Positions 1 through 5,734 of a stretch of DNA of 5,734 bases are shown one piece after another; position 1 is the first letter of the stretch; each line of letters begins with the position of its first letter. The notes beneath the pieces were generated by a model. It did no database searches and had not been told where the DNA came from. It was given only the letters and a program-made list of their open reading frames with translations. The DNA is from an uncultured Fibrobacterota bacterium (GTDB taxonomy: Bacteria > Fibrobacterota > Chitinivibrionia > Chitinivibrionales > CAIOZP01), in NCBI GenBank assembly GCA_903862805.1, contig CAIOZP010000512.1:1-5734 (forward strand). Direction: 5' to 3'. The translations under genes were made by a program, and so were the position numbers.

Positions 1-2377
1 CACTCGGATTTTTCACTGCAATGTTGTATGTCGAACCACGGAAGTTACGTACTACAGCGAAGTCTTTCCATGATGAATCGACGCAAGGATCAACAACCAA
101 TCCATCGTAATCAGCTTGAAGACCGAAGATGTATTCGACAACGGCCTGATGCATGGTTGGCGCGGTTCCGGTGAGCCATGTGTGGCCGCCGCGTCCGTGC
201 TCTTCGCCTCCGCGTCCGCGAACGTATTCCGGATAGACATAAGGCTCGCATTTGTAACGGTCGGGATCGCTCGACATGTTCTCTGGCAGAGTTTTTAGGT
301 AGCAGGCGACGGCGTCTTTGCCCATGCCCAAAATCGCGTATGCCTGAACCAGCCATGCGTTGAGGTGCATGAAGATTGAGCCGTTTTCCTTCATTGCCGG
401 TGGTTCTTTTTCGACGTTCCAGGTTTTTTTGGGAAGGATATTTTTGTTGGCGAGGTCGGTGTAGAGCGGCCAGCAGATCATCGCTCCGAAGTCGGTGTCG
501 AGATCTTTCTTGACAGCTGCGATAACCTTCTCGGCGCGTTCCTTGCCGGTGCATCCGCAGAGGACTGCGAAGGCCTGAGGCTCAAGGTAAATGCGGCCGA
601 ACTCTGCACTGCTTGTGCCGAGATCTTCGGATCCGTCGCAGGCGATGGCGCGTTTGTAATATCCCTCTTTGTCAATGCCGTATTTCTCGATGGCTTCGAG
701 TACGACATCGGCACGCTTGATGTATTCGGAAGCAAGTTCGGTCTTTTTGCCAGATGCGGTGAACAGCTCGGCGAGGTCGCGATTTGCTTTTACAAGTTGC
801 TGTGCGACCATGATCGATTCCATCGTGCGGCGTGGTTCGCCGTTGACGCGCTTCTCGTTGAGGTCGTCGTTCCAGTCACAGTCTTTCATGTATGGAAGAT
901 GACGCGGCGAGCAGTCGGTCCAGACGCGATCGAGGGCCTTGGTGCAGTGCTCGAGAATTGTTCCGCTAACACCCGGTGTTCCTTCGCGGACTTCGGCGTA
1001 GTCAACGACCTCGTCGAGGAACTTGAAGTCGCCGGTTTCCTTGCAATATTTGATGACCGCATTTGGCAGCCACAGCGGATCGTCGGATGCTTCAACGCCG
1101 CGATTACCGGGCTGATCGATGAAGAAATTATGGTAGCAGATTCCGTTGGTGAACATCTGCGTGGCAATGTGCTTGAGCGCGGCCTTGACCTTGTCGGCCT
1201 CGTAGGGCAAATAGAAATTGACATCCTGCAATATGTCGCGGAAGCCCCAGCCGTATTCGTAGCCGGTGTGGAAACGGCTCTTCATGCGGTTGAGCACGAA
1301 GACGATCTGGCACTGATACTGAAGCCAGCGGAAGGCACGGTCGATCTTGGCTTCGGGTGAGCTTAGCTTGAGCATACCCATGTGCTTCTTCCACCAGTCT
1401 GTTGACTCGGCAAGCCACTCGGCGCGGGTTGCGGCGTTATTGACAGATGCGAGGAACCCTTTGATCTGCGATTTGTTATTCAGGTAGTAATCCTGAGTGG
1501 AACCGGCAACAAGAGCTACTGCAAATTCGATTGTCTCACCGGCTTTGATAGAAACTTCGTTGAGGAACAATCCGATAGTGCGACGCAAATAGGCCTGATC
1601 TTTATTTGATAGCTTTCCGGCCTTGATGCCCTCGGCTGTCGCAAGCGTATTGAAGCGTCCACCAAGAACTCGCTCGAGGCTGGTTTCATATTCTGTGCTG
1701 CTGTTATTCAGCGTTGAATAAAACGCGGCGACATTGCCGAGCATTCCGTTGATCTTCGCCGGATCGTCGTTCACGTTGGTGCCGTGATGACGTCGGAACA
1801 CAATCGCATTGAGATCACGGTCGAACGCGGCACCACCAAAGAAACCGTCATTGTCGCCAGCGAGCAGACGGATCAGCGCATCGCCCATGTGGATCGGCAC
1901 ATACGGGAAAATCTGGAGATCCTTGGTTTCGGAAGTCGTGTTCTTGATCGTGATGTTTTGAATCCAGCCATCGAAATGCTTTGGCACGAACATTGTGTTC
2001 TTCACCTCAAGACCATTGCAGGAAGACTCAAAGTCGATGCGACCGAAATCGAGCGTCACTTTGTACTTCTGATTCGGATTGCGAATAGGCTGCCATGCGG
2101 TCGAGAAGACTTCGCCTGACTTTTTGTCTTTGATAAGAACATAACGACCATTGCCATCGCCATCGTTGAGGTGAAGCTGGGTGTCAACAAAAGTATTCTC
2201 GTGCGTACCCTTCACATCGAAGCCGCCGCCAGCATAGGAAACGCCTGAACAGAATGTCTGCGTGCCTGGCTGTTCAACGCGAATGAGGTAATGAAGCCAA
2301 GGCTCCGGCGTGTATGGATTGTCGATGACATAGCGTCCATGATCGTCAAAATGACCGTACTTGTTGGTGGTGCTCAT
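1..2377 (-). CDS. GH94 family glycoside phosphorylase (cellobiose/chitobiose phosphorylase-like), 3' end missing
   Basis: The minus-strand frame is open for 792 codons from the ATG at 2377-2375 to the left edge. GH94 enzymes are inverting phosphorylases that split beta-linked disaccharides or oligosaccharides with phosphate, releasing a sugar 1-phosphate. The opening YGHFDDHGRYVI and the Trp-rich stretch up to about residue 100 match the family's N-terminal beta-sandwich. The barrel shows GFRDILQD (378-385), DDPLWL, and DWND (501-504), in which Asp504 aligns with the general acid. Near the C-terminus are KENGSIFMHLN with His671, HTWLTGTA (732-739, phosphate-binding loop region), and the jelly-roll signature DGLVVDPC followed by FRGSTY. 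Known relatives have about 800-820 residues, so perhaps 20-40 are missing here. There is no signal peptide, so the enzyme is presumably cytoplasmic. AAGGGAA, 4-5 nt upstream of the ATG, is the likely ribosome binding site. The donor/acceptor motifs are not identical to the classical cellobiose enzymes, so I call the family with confidence but not the substrate. Confidence 0.95.
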   Translation of the reverse strand, partial: MSTTNKYGHFDDHGRYVIDNPYTPEPWLHYLIRVEQPGTQTFCSGVSYAGGGFDVKGTHENTFVDTQLHLNDGDGNGRYVLIKDKKSGEVFSTAWQPIRNPNQKYKVTLDFGRIDFESSCNGLEVKNTMFVPKHFDGWIQNITIKNTTSETKDLQIFPYVPIHMGDALIRLLAGDNDGFFGGAAFDRDLNAIVFRRHHGTNVNDDPAKINGMLGNVAAFYSTLNNSSTEYETSLERVLGGRFNTLATAEGIKAGKLSNKDQAYLRRTIGLFLNEVSIKAGETIEFAVALVAGSTQDYYLNNKSQIKGFLASVNNAATRAEWLAESTDWWKKHMGMLKLSSPEAKIDRAFRWLQYQCQIVFVLNRMKSRFHTGYEYGWGFRDILQDVNFYLPYEADKVKAALKHIATQMFTNGICYHNFFIDQPGNRGVEASDDPLWLPNAVIKYCKETGDFKFLDEVVDYAEVREGTPGVSGTILEHCTKALDRVWTDCSPRHLPYMKDCDWNDDLNEKRVNGEPRRTMESIMVAQQLVKANRDLAELFTASGKKTELASEYIKRADVVLEAIEKYGIDKEGYYKRAIACDGSEDLGTSSAEFGRIYLEPQAFAVLCGCTGKERAEKVIAAVKKDLDTDFGAMICWPLYTDLANKNILPKKTWNVEKEPPAMKENGSIFMHLNAWLVQAYAILGMGKDAVACYLKTLPENMSSDPDRYKCEPYVYPEYVRGRGGEEHGRGGHTWLTGTAPTMHQAVVEYIFGLQADYDGLVVDPCVDSSWKDFAVVRNFRGSTYNIAVKNPS

Positions 2378-2399
2378 GGCATTCCCTTTTTGTAAATTG

Positions 2400-2415
2400 A
2401 TTTGTTGATACAAAT
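2400..2415. repeat. Inverted repeat (6-4-6) just upstream of the GH94 gene
   Basis: ATTTGT and ACAAAT form a perfect 6-bp inverted repeat around a 4-nt centre, about 22 bp before the GH94 start codon. A competing repeat, TTTGTA (2389-2394) with TACAAA (2409-2414), overlaps it. It could be an operator or a leader hairpin near the ribosome binding site. AT-rich intergenic DNA often contains such repeats by chance, so the function is inferred only. Confidence 0.3.
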
Positions 2416-2474
2416 TTTCGGACGCTAAAATACACTCCCGATGATTGTGGAAGGTAGGTAAAATGGTTCGTGGT

Positions 2475-2489
2475 TTTTTATGATAAAAA
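2475..2489. repeat. AT-rich perfect palindrome in the GH94 upstream region
   Basis: TTTTTAT and ATAAAAA flank a single central G, giving a perfect 7-bp inverted repeat about 100 bp upstream of the GH94 start and about 25 bp past the terminator of the upstream gene. It sits where a promoter or operator for GH94 would be expected. I do not see a convincing -35/-10 pair; TTGATA and TACTTT at 18-bp spacing just upstream is the best weak candidate. Low sequence complexity makes chance a real possibility. Confidence 0.3.
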
Positions 2490-2510
2490 GTAGATTTTCC
2501 AAAGGGCATC

Positions 2511-2552
2511 TATCAAAACCAAAGAGGCCGCCTCATTTTGAGGTAGCCCCTT
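2511..2552 (-). terminator. Intrinsic terminator of the secreted-protein gene
   Basis: Read on the minus strand, the hairpin starts about 25 nt after the TAA stop of the secreted-protein gene. The outer stem AAGGGGC/GCCTCTT (7 bp with one G-U) and the inner stem CCTCA/TGAGG (5 bp) are separated by a 2-nt internal loop and close on a 3-nt loop. TTTGGTTTTG follows as a U-rich tract. No T-tract follows on the plus strand, so termination is directional. It implies that GH94 is mostly transcribed from its own promoter, unless there is readthrough. Confidence 0.8.
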
Positions 2553-2577
2553 GCACATGAACTTCAACTATCAGATT

Positions 2578-4158
2578 TTATTTCACAATACACCTGATCG
2601 AACCGGACATTCCTTCCTTTGAAGAGATCTTCGCCAGATAGACTCCAGCCGAAAGTCCAATTCTCGTCATGTCAATCACTGAAAAACCACTTACGTTTGA
2701 AAGCTCCTTCAAACAGCGCCCATTGGATGCAATGAACGAAACCTTTGCATCACTTCCGGCGTTGATACTCAGCATTGATCCTTTGACAGATGCGAATTGC
2801 TTTGCAACCGAATTGACGGCGAAGATTGGTGTTTGAGGCGAACTTTTCACCGTTGCGATCCAGCCGTAATACTCTCCACCACTGTCGGAGACGAAGCGAA
2901 TTGTCAGGTACTTTGTTGACGAAGAGATAGTACCTGGATTCGTAGTTCCAGTCCACGCACTGATCACCGGAGACGACGTAGACGGGCCGTCGTAGAATAT
3001 CAGCGAATCATAGCCCTGTTCCGTGTAGAGTGAGTCAAACACAATTGAGATTTTGTGTGTCGAATCGCCAGCTTCCATGGTCAGAACAGAATTCAAGCCT
3101 TGAGTGTATGAACTGTCAGGCCCGTTGTCGTCGTAGAACATTGTGTCGCCGTTTATTGACACTGAATTTCCACTTGACGTTATCGGCATGAGAATTCCGT
3201 CTATAGGTGTGAAGTTCGCGGTAATGTTCTTGTTCGAATTCATTGTGACAGACAATGGATTAGTACTGCTCGTTACCGATCCGCTCCATCCTGCGAACTT
3301 ATATCCGTGTGCCGGTGTCGCCTTGAGCTGAACAGTGCTTGCCGAATCGTATGTAGCAGCATCCGGTGATTTAATAACCGTTCCGTTTGTAGCATTTGTT
3401 GTAAGGCTGAACTGCGTTGCTGGTGTACCTGATGTGTAGGTTATCACAAGCTCCGGGCGTAATGTAGCATCGGAATATTCCGACGAAGCATACTCGCAAC
3501 TCGGATCATTGGAACCGGATTCCATTTGCACAATCCATCCGTAATTTGCCGATGAATTGGACAAATATTTCTGCACCGATGAAGTGATATCCCATTCATC
3601 CCATGAGGTCAAATTATGGTTTGTACAGGTTGCGAGCCATGAAGATGGCATCGGTCGGCTTCCGTAATTTCCTATTCCGTAAGCACTGTTTGTTGCCTCA
3701 TACGCCTGACCATAATAGCTCATCCATGTAAGGGTACTTTGATCCCAGGACTTTGATGCCTCGTACACGCCTTTGTCGTAGTTGTTGTGAGTATAGCCAT
3801 CCTTTGAGCCATTCGGATAATTGCTCAAATGCTTCGACTTGGCATACAATCTGAGTTTTGCACTTGTGATCGTAGCGTTTTGAAGAACAGAGACAGACGA
3901 CAAATCGAATTTCACGATCCCACGGATCGAATAGAGACACTGGCTTCAGGTGTAGCTGAGTTCGCCGACTCCTATTCGGTCTTCAGATCCGTGAACGGTG
4001 ACGGAACCATTGTAACTGTCGTGAGTGATTCCGCTTTCCATATAACTGTCGGAACAACCGCTGTAGCTGTTCGATCCCTGCTGAAGCGTGATCGTCGCCG
4101 ACCAGCCCATTGCACTCGCCGCCATGAGCAGTGCGGCCGATTTCAAGATTCTGTTCAT
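2578..4158 (-). CDS. Secreted DNRLRE / InlB-type B-repeat / CUB protein with C-terminal sorting-like domain, interrupted by an in-frame TGA
   Basis: One frame of 526 codons runs from the ATG at 4158 to the TAA at 2578-2580, broken only by TGA at codon 71. Residues 1-21 are a signal peptide (Lys/Arg start, hydrophobic core, WSA cleavage site). Residues about 22-242 form a DNRLRE (CBM96-like) domain: IVKFDLSSV, ATITSAKLRLY, WDITSSVQKYL, NYGWIVQ, SSEYSDATLRPELVITYT. Residues about 250-317 match a divergent InlB B-repeat (GYKFAGWSG, NITANFTP). Residues about 324-438 match a CUB domain (FYDDNGPDSSYTQG, GYDSLIFYDGPSTSSP, RFVSDSGGEYYGW). The last 80 residues resemble a type IX secretion-like C-terminal domain (GLSAGVYLAKI). 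A secreted or surface-bound, possibly glycan- or protein-binding role is inferred; no catalytic domain is seen. The frame and domain order are clear; whether full-length protein is made depends on the TGA. An internal GTG at 3915 would start inside the DNRLRE domain without a good ribosome binding site, so it is unlikely to be a true start. Confidence 0.85.
3915..3948 (-). other. In-frame TGA followed by UxxC-like context and a hairpin
   Basis: On the minus strand, TGA (3948-3946) is followed by AGC CAG TGT, which would give the pattern x-Ser-Gln-Cys. After 16 nt comes a perfect hairpin, CGATCC-GTG-GGATCG (3929-3915). The three-nucleotide loop begins 23 nt after the TGA and starts with G. This spacing is broadly compatible with bacterial selenocysteine insertion elements and also with readthrough-stimulating structures. 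A one-base change from TGG, CGA, GGA or TGC/TGT would explain the stop just as well. Confidence 0.45.
3946..4158 (-). CDS. N-terminal fragment of the secreted protein, ending at the in-frame TGA
   Basis: If TGA is read as stop, this 70-residue product contains the signal peptide (hydrophobic core LKSAALLMAASAMGW) and only the first strands of the DNRLRE domain, ending at GELSYT. It would be an exported fragment with no complete domain. The last residues lead directly into the continuation after the stop (SQCLYSIRGIVKFDL), which shows that this is the beginning of the gene described for 2578-4158 and not an independent small protein. Confidence 0.6.
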   Translation of the reverse strand: MNRILKSAALLMAASAMGWSATITLQQGSNSYSGCSDSYMESGITHDSYNGSVTVHGSEDRIGVGELSYT

Positions 4159-4160
4159 CA

Positions 4161-4170
4161 GTCCTCCCTT
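4161..4170 (-). promoter_or_regulatory. Strong ribosome binding site of the secreted-protein gene
   Basis: AAGGGAGGAC lies immediately upstream of the ATG at 4158, placing GGAGG about 4 nt from the start codon. This fixes the start ahead of the signal peptide and shows that the initiation region of the interrupted gene is intact. Confidence 0.8.
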
Positions 4171-4200
4171 TTGAAGAAGTTGTATTGGCTTGAGAAATCC

Positions 4201-4338
4201 ATGATTGACAAAATGCGAATAGATTCTGCACCGTTATCCGATCTGAAATCCGAAAGATTAATCGAACTGCTGCCTTCCTATGTTCCTCTGTCGTCAATCG
4301 CCCATGTGTCAGAATTCATACAAGAAAATCCGCGCTGA
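4201..4338 (+). CDS. Possible small ORF (45 aa), unknown function
   Basis: An ATG at 4201 opens a 45-codon frame ending in TGA at 4336-4338. The product is polar with alternating hydrophobic residues, for example LIELLPSYVPLSSIAHV, and has no signal peptide or transmembrane segment. Only a weak GAG lies about 8 nt upstream. It is divergent from the secreted-protein gene and overlaps that gene's leader region in antisense. I do not recognise it. The same frame stays open upstream to 3829 across the start of the secreted-protein gene, which shows that an open frame here is weak evidence. It may be spurious or a remnant of an older gene. Confidence 0.25.
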   Translation: MIDKMRIDSAPLSDLKSERLIELLPSYVPLSSIAHVSEFIQENPR

Positions 4339-4581
4339 TGTTGCGTTCATGGGATTAATTTAGCGGACCAATTCAGATATGTGTCTTATATCTTCCTGCC
4401 TCAAAACATTCCGTTAACCGTCGATACCAAACAAGGGTAAAATGGTAACTACAGATACCAAGCGATTATCGGCATAAGACCATTTCCGCCGCTCAAACAG
4501 GATTAATCATGTCAATCCTCAAATCTCCGTAATCGTGTCCAAGACGGGAATTATTTTCTACTCGAAAACAAGGACAGAAAA
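4339..4581 (+). promoter_or_regulatory. Leader / promoter region of the riboflavin operon
   Basis: These 243 bp precede ribE. GATACCAA occurs twice in direct orientation (4423-4430 and 4454-4461, 31 bp apart), with TGGTA (4443-4447) between them in inverse orientation, so 4425-4447 can form TACCA/TGGTA. A further repeat is AGGATT/AATCCT (4499-4519). TTAACC (4414) and TAAAAT (4438) at 18-bp spacing are a weak promoter candidate. The conserved blocks of an FMN riboswitch are absent as far as I can read, so regulation by FMN through that element is not supported. Confidence 0.35.
4570..4574 (+). promoter_or_regulatory. Ribosome binding site of ribE
   Basis: AAGGA lies 7 nt upstream of the ATG at 4582, good spacing for initiation. 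It supports the start chosen for riboflavin synthase, whose product begins with the invariant MFTGLIE. Confidence 0.75.
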
Positions 4582-5229
4582 ATGTTCACAGGCCTGATCG
4601 AAACAATCGGAACAATCGCAGCAATCAAACGTGGTGACCGCAGCGCGACCATAACTATCGAGCCTGCGCTTAAGCACTTCGATGTTCGTATCGGAGATTC
4701 TGTCGCAATCAACGGCGTGTGTCTTACGGTTGTTGCCATAAACGGACGAAAACTTGAGTTCAACGCGATTTCCGAGACGCTCGACCGTTCATCACTTTCA
4801 CATAAGTCAAACGGAAGCATCGTGAACATGGAACGCGCGCTTCCGGCAAGCGGGCGACTCGATGGACATATTGTTCAGGGGCATGTTGACGGAACGGGAA
4901 CGATGATCCGCGACGAACGCAGCGGCGACAGCATTTATCGCTGGATAAAATTCCCGCCGGAACTCGCGCCGCTTCTTGCTGAAAAAGGATCGGTGGCGAT
5001 CGACGGCATCAGTCTGACAATTGCAAAAAGCACCGACAGCGAGATCGCGGTGGCATTGATTCCACACACGATTGCATCGACAACCATGCGCGATGTCAAG
5101 GCCGGTGACATCGTCAACATCGAATGTGATGTGCTGGCGCGGTATATTTTCCGCATGTTGAAATACAGCGGGCAACCTGAGAATAACGGCCCCGATTTAC
5201 TAAGCCTGATGGAGTCGAGCGGATTTTGA
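4582..5229 (+). CDS. ribE: Riboflavin synthase, alpha chain
   Basis: This 215-residue protein catalyses the dismutation of two 6,7-dimethyl-8-ribityllumazine molecules to riboflavin and the pyrimidinedione precursor, the last step of riboflavin biosynthesis in the cytoplasm. It has two tandem lumazine-binding barrels. The first shows MFTGLIE (1-7) and [13 protein letters not shown] (38-50). The second shows [16 protein letters not shown] (91-106), [12 protein letters not shown] (135-146) and IPHTIASTT (from 159). [10 protein letters not shown] follows, then a C-terminal helix and tail. Length is normal for the family (about 200-220) and no key motif is broken. It ends in TGA, which overlaps the start of the next gene, so the two are probably co-transcribed and translationally coupled. 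The symbol follows the E. coli usage in which ribE (formerly ribC) is riboflavin synthase; B. subtilis naming differs. Confidence 0.97.
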   Translation: MFTGLIETIGTIAAIKRGDRSATITIEPALKHFDVRIGDSVAINGVCLTVVAINGRKLEFNAISETLDRSSLSHKSNGSIVNMERALPASGRLDGHIVQGHVDGTGTMIRDERSGDSIYRWIKFPPELAPLLAEKGSVAIDGISLTIAKSTDSEIAVALIPHTIASTTMRDVKAGDIVNIECDVLARYIFRMLKYSGQPENNGPDLLSLMESSGF

Positions 5230-5734
5230 AATCCTTTGAAGAAATTGAAGCAGTCATAGAGAGCTACCGTGCCGGTGAGATGGTCATCATCGTTGATGAC
5301 GAAGACCGCGAAAACGAAGGTGATCTGGCATTCGCGTCCGATGCCTGCACACCAGAGAAAATCAACTTCATGGCAACACACGGCCGCGGACTGATCTGCA
5401 TCAGTCTTGAAGGCCGCCGCCTTGACGAACTCGGCATCTCGCCGATGGTTCACGACAACTCTTCGCCCTACGAAACAGCGTTCACCGTTTCGGTCGAAGC
5501 ACGCGAAGGAACAACAACCGGCATCTCTGCCGCAGATCGCAGCAACACCGTGCGTAAACTTGTCGATCCCTCGGCGAGACCTTCCGATTTTGTCAAGCCG
5601 GGTCACATGTTTCCGCTTCGCGCCCGTGAAGGCGGCGTGCTTGTGCGCACCGGCCAGACCGAAGCCTCGCTTGACCTCGCGCGACTTGCAGGCCATTATC
5701 CTTCCGGCGTGATTTGCGAAATCATGAACGACGA
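5226..5734 (+). CDS. ribB: 3,4-dihydroxy-2-butanone 4-phosphate synthase (RibB, or N-terminal half of RibBA), 3' end missing
   Basis: The frame is open for 169 codons to the right edge. The enzyme converts ribulose 5-phosphate to 3,4-dihydroxy-2-butanone 4-phosphate and formate, which feeds lumazine synthase upstream of RibE. Visible signatures are [12 protein letters not shown] (23-34, metal and substrate acidic loop), HGRGLIC (52-58), FTVSVEA with TTGISAADR (86-105), [15 protein letters not shown] (125-139) and [15 protein letters not shown]. The usual GHTEA metal-ligand motif reads GQTEA, with Gln144 in place of His. The start is TTG at 5226, overlapping the ribE TGA stop by the four bases TTGA. 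The next ATG (5280) would remove the N-terminal helix that normally precedes [15 protein letters not shown] at 5211, 11 nt before the TTG, is the only upstream ribosome binding candidate. Many bacteria fuse this domain to GTP cyclohydrolase II (RibA), which cannot be seen here. Confidence 0.95.
   Translation, partial: MKSFEEIEAVIESYRAGEMVIIVDDEDRENEGDLAFASDACTPEKINFMATHGRGLICISLEGRRLDELGISPMVHDNSSPYETAFTVSVEAREGTTTGISAADRSNTVRKLVDPSARPSDFVKPGHMFPLRAREGGVLVRTGQTEASLDLARLAGHYPSGVICEIMND

Noticed and set aside
797..1360. Plus-strand open frame of 187 codons
   Set aside because: It lies fully inside the GH94 gene on the opposite strand, whose protein matches family motifs throughout. The plus-strand product has no recognisable domain.
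3698..3940. Frameshift as the cause of the break in the secreted-protein gene
   Set aside because: The ORFs on both sides of the break share the same reading frame and the domain continues in that frame, so a nonsense codon and not an indel interrupts it.
3946..3948. Alternative genetic code with TGA as Trp or Gly
   Set aside because: TGA is a sensible stop for ribE at a tight gene junction, and no other in-frame TGA occurs in the GH94, ribE or ribB frames, where TGG serves as Trp.
3829..4338. Plus-strand open frame of 169 codons spanning the start of the secreted-protein gene
   Set aside because: Its first part is antisense to the signal peptide and DNRLRE domain and has no recognisable features. 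Only the last 45 codons (from 4201) lie outside a gene and were kept as a weak candidate.
4524..4560. Terminator-like CCGT/ACGG hairpin followed by a T-rich stretch before ribE
   Set aside because: The stem is only 4 bp with a long loop, too weak for an intrinsic terminator or attenuator.
4339..4581. FMN riboswitch upstream of ribE
   Set aside because: The conserved sequence blocks of the RFN element are not found by eye on the plus strand.
4935..5696. Minus-strand open frame of 253 codons
   Set aside because: It is antisense to ribE and ribB, both of which have clear family motifs; the minus-strand product has none.
1..5734. CRISPR array, tRNA, rRNA, insertion sequence
   Set aside because: No regularly spaced repeats, no tRNA-like cloverleaf or rRNA signature, and no transposase motifs or terminal inverted repeats were seen on either strand.

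Overview
The window looks like a chromosomal segment from an uncultured bacterium of the FCB group, with Fibrobacterota or a close relative as the best guess. That inference rests on a secreted protein built from a DNRLRE domain, a B-repeat, a CUB domain and a C-terminal sorting-like domain. It also rests on a neighbouring GH94 glycoside phosphorylase, an enzyme type typical of polysaccharide degraders. No 16S rRNA gene or other decisive marker is present, so the taxonomy is only moderately supported.

Left part, minus strand (1-2377): a GH94 phosphorylase related to cellobiose and chitobiose phosphorylases, open without interruption to the left edge, with only about its last 20-40 residues missing. 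Between it and the next gene (2378-2577) lie a strong intrinsic terminator and two AT-rich inverted repeats that could be regulatory.

Middle, minus strand (2578-4158): one gene for a secreted multidomain protein. Its reading frame is interrupted by a single in-frame TGA (3946-3948). The signal peptide and ribosome binding site lie before the stop. 455 codons of well-formed protein follow it in the same frame, and the DNRLRE domain is continuous across the stop. The TGA is followed by Ser-Gln-Cys and, 16 nt later, by a perfect 6-bp hairpin. A recent nonsense mutation or sequencing error is the simplest explanation; readthrough or selenocysteine insertion are testable alternatives.

Right part, plus strand (4582-5734): riboflavin synthase (ribE), overlapped by 4 nt by the start of 3,4-dihydroxy-2-butanone 4-phosphate synthase (ribB, or the first half of ribBA), which leaves the window at the right edge. 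This is a riboflavin biosynthesis operon with apparent translational coupling. The 423-bp divergent region 4159-4581 holds the two leaders, a possible 45-codon ORF and a cluster of TACCA/TGGTA repeats. It contains no recognisable FMN riboswitch.

The two minus-strand genes may be functionally linked: the secreted protein could bind glycans at the surface while the cytoplasmic GH94 enzyme phosphorolyses imported oligosaccharides. The riboflavin genes are unrelated housekeeping genes transcribed divergently.
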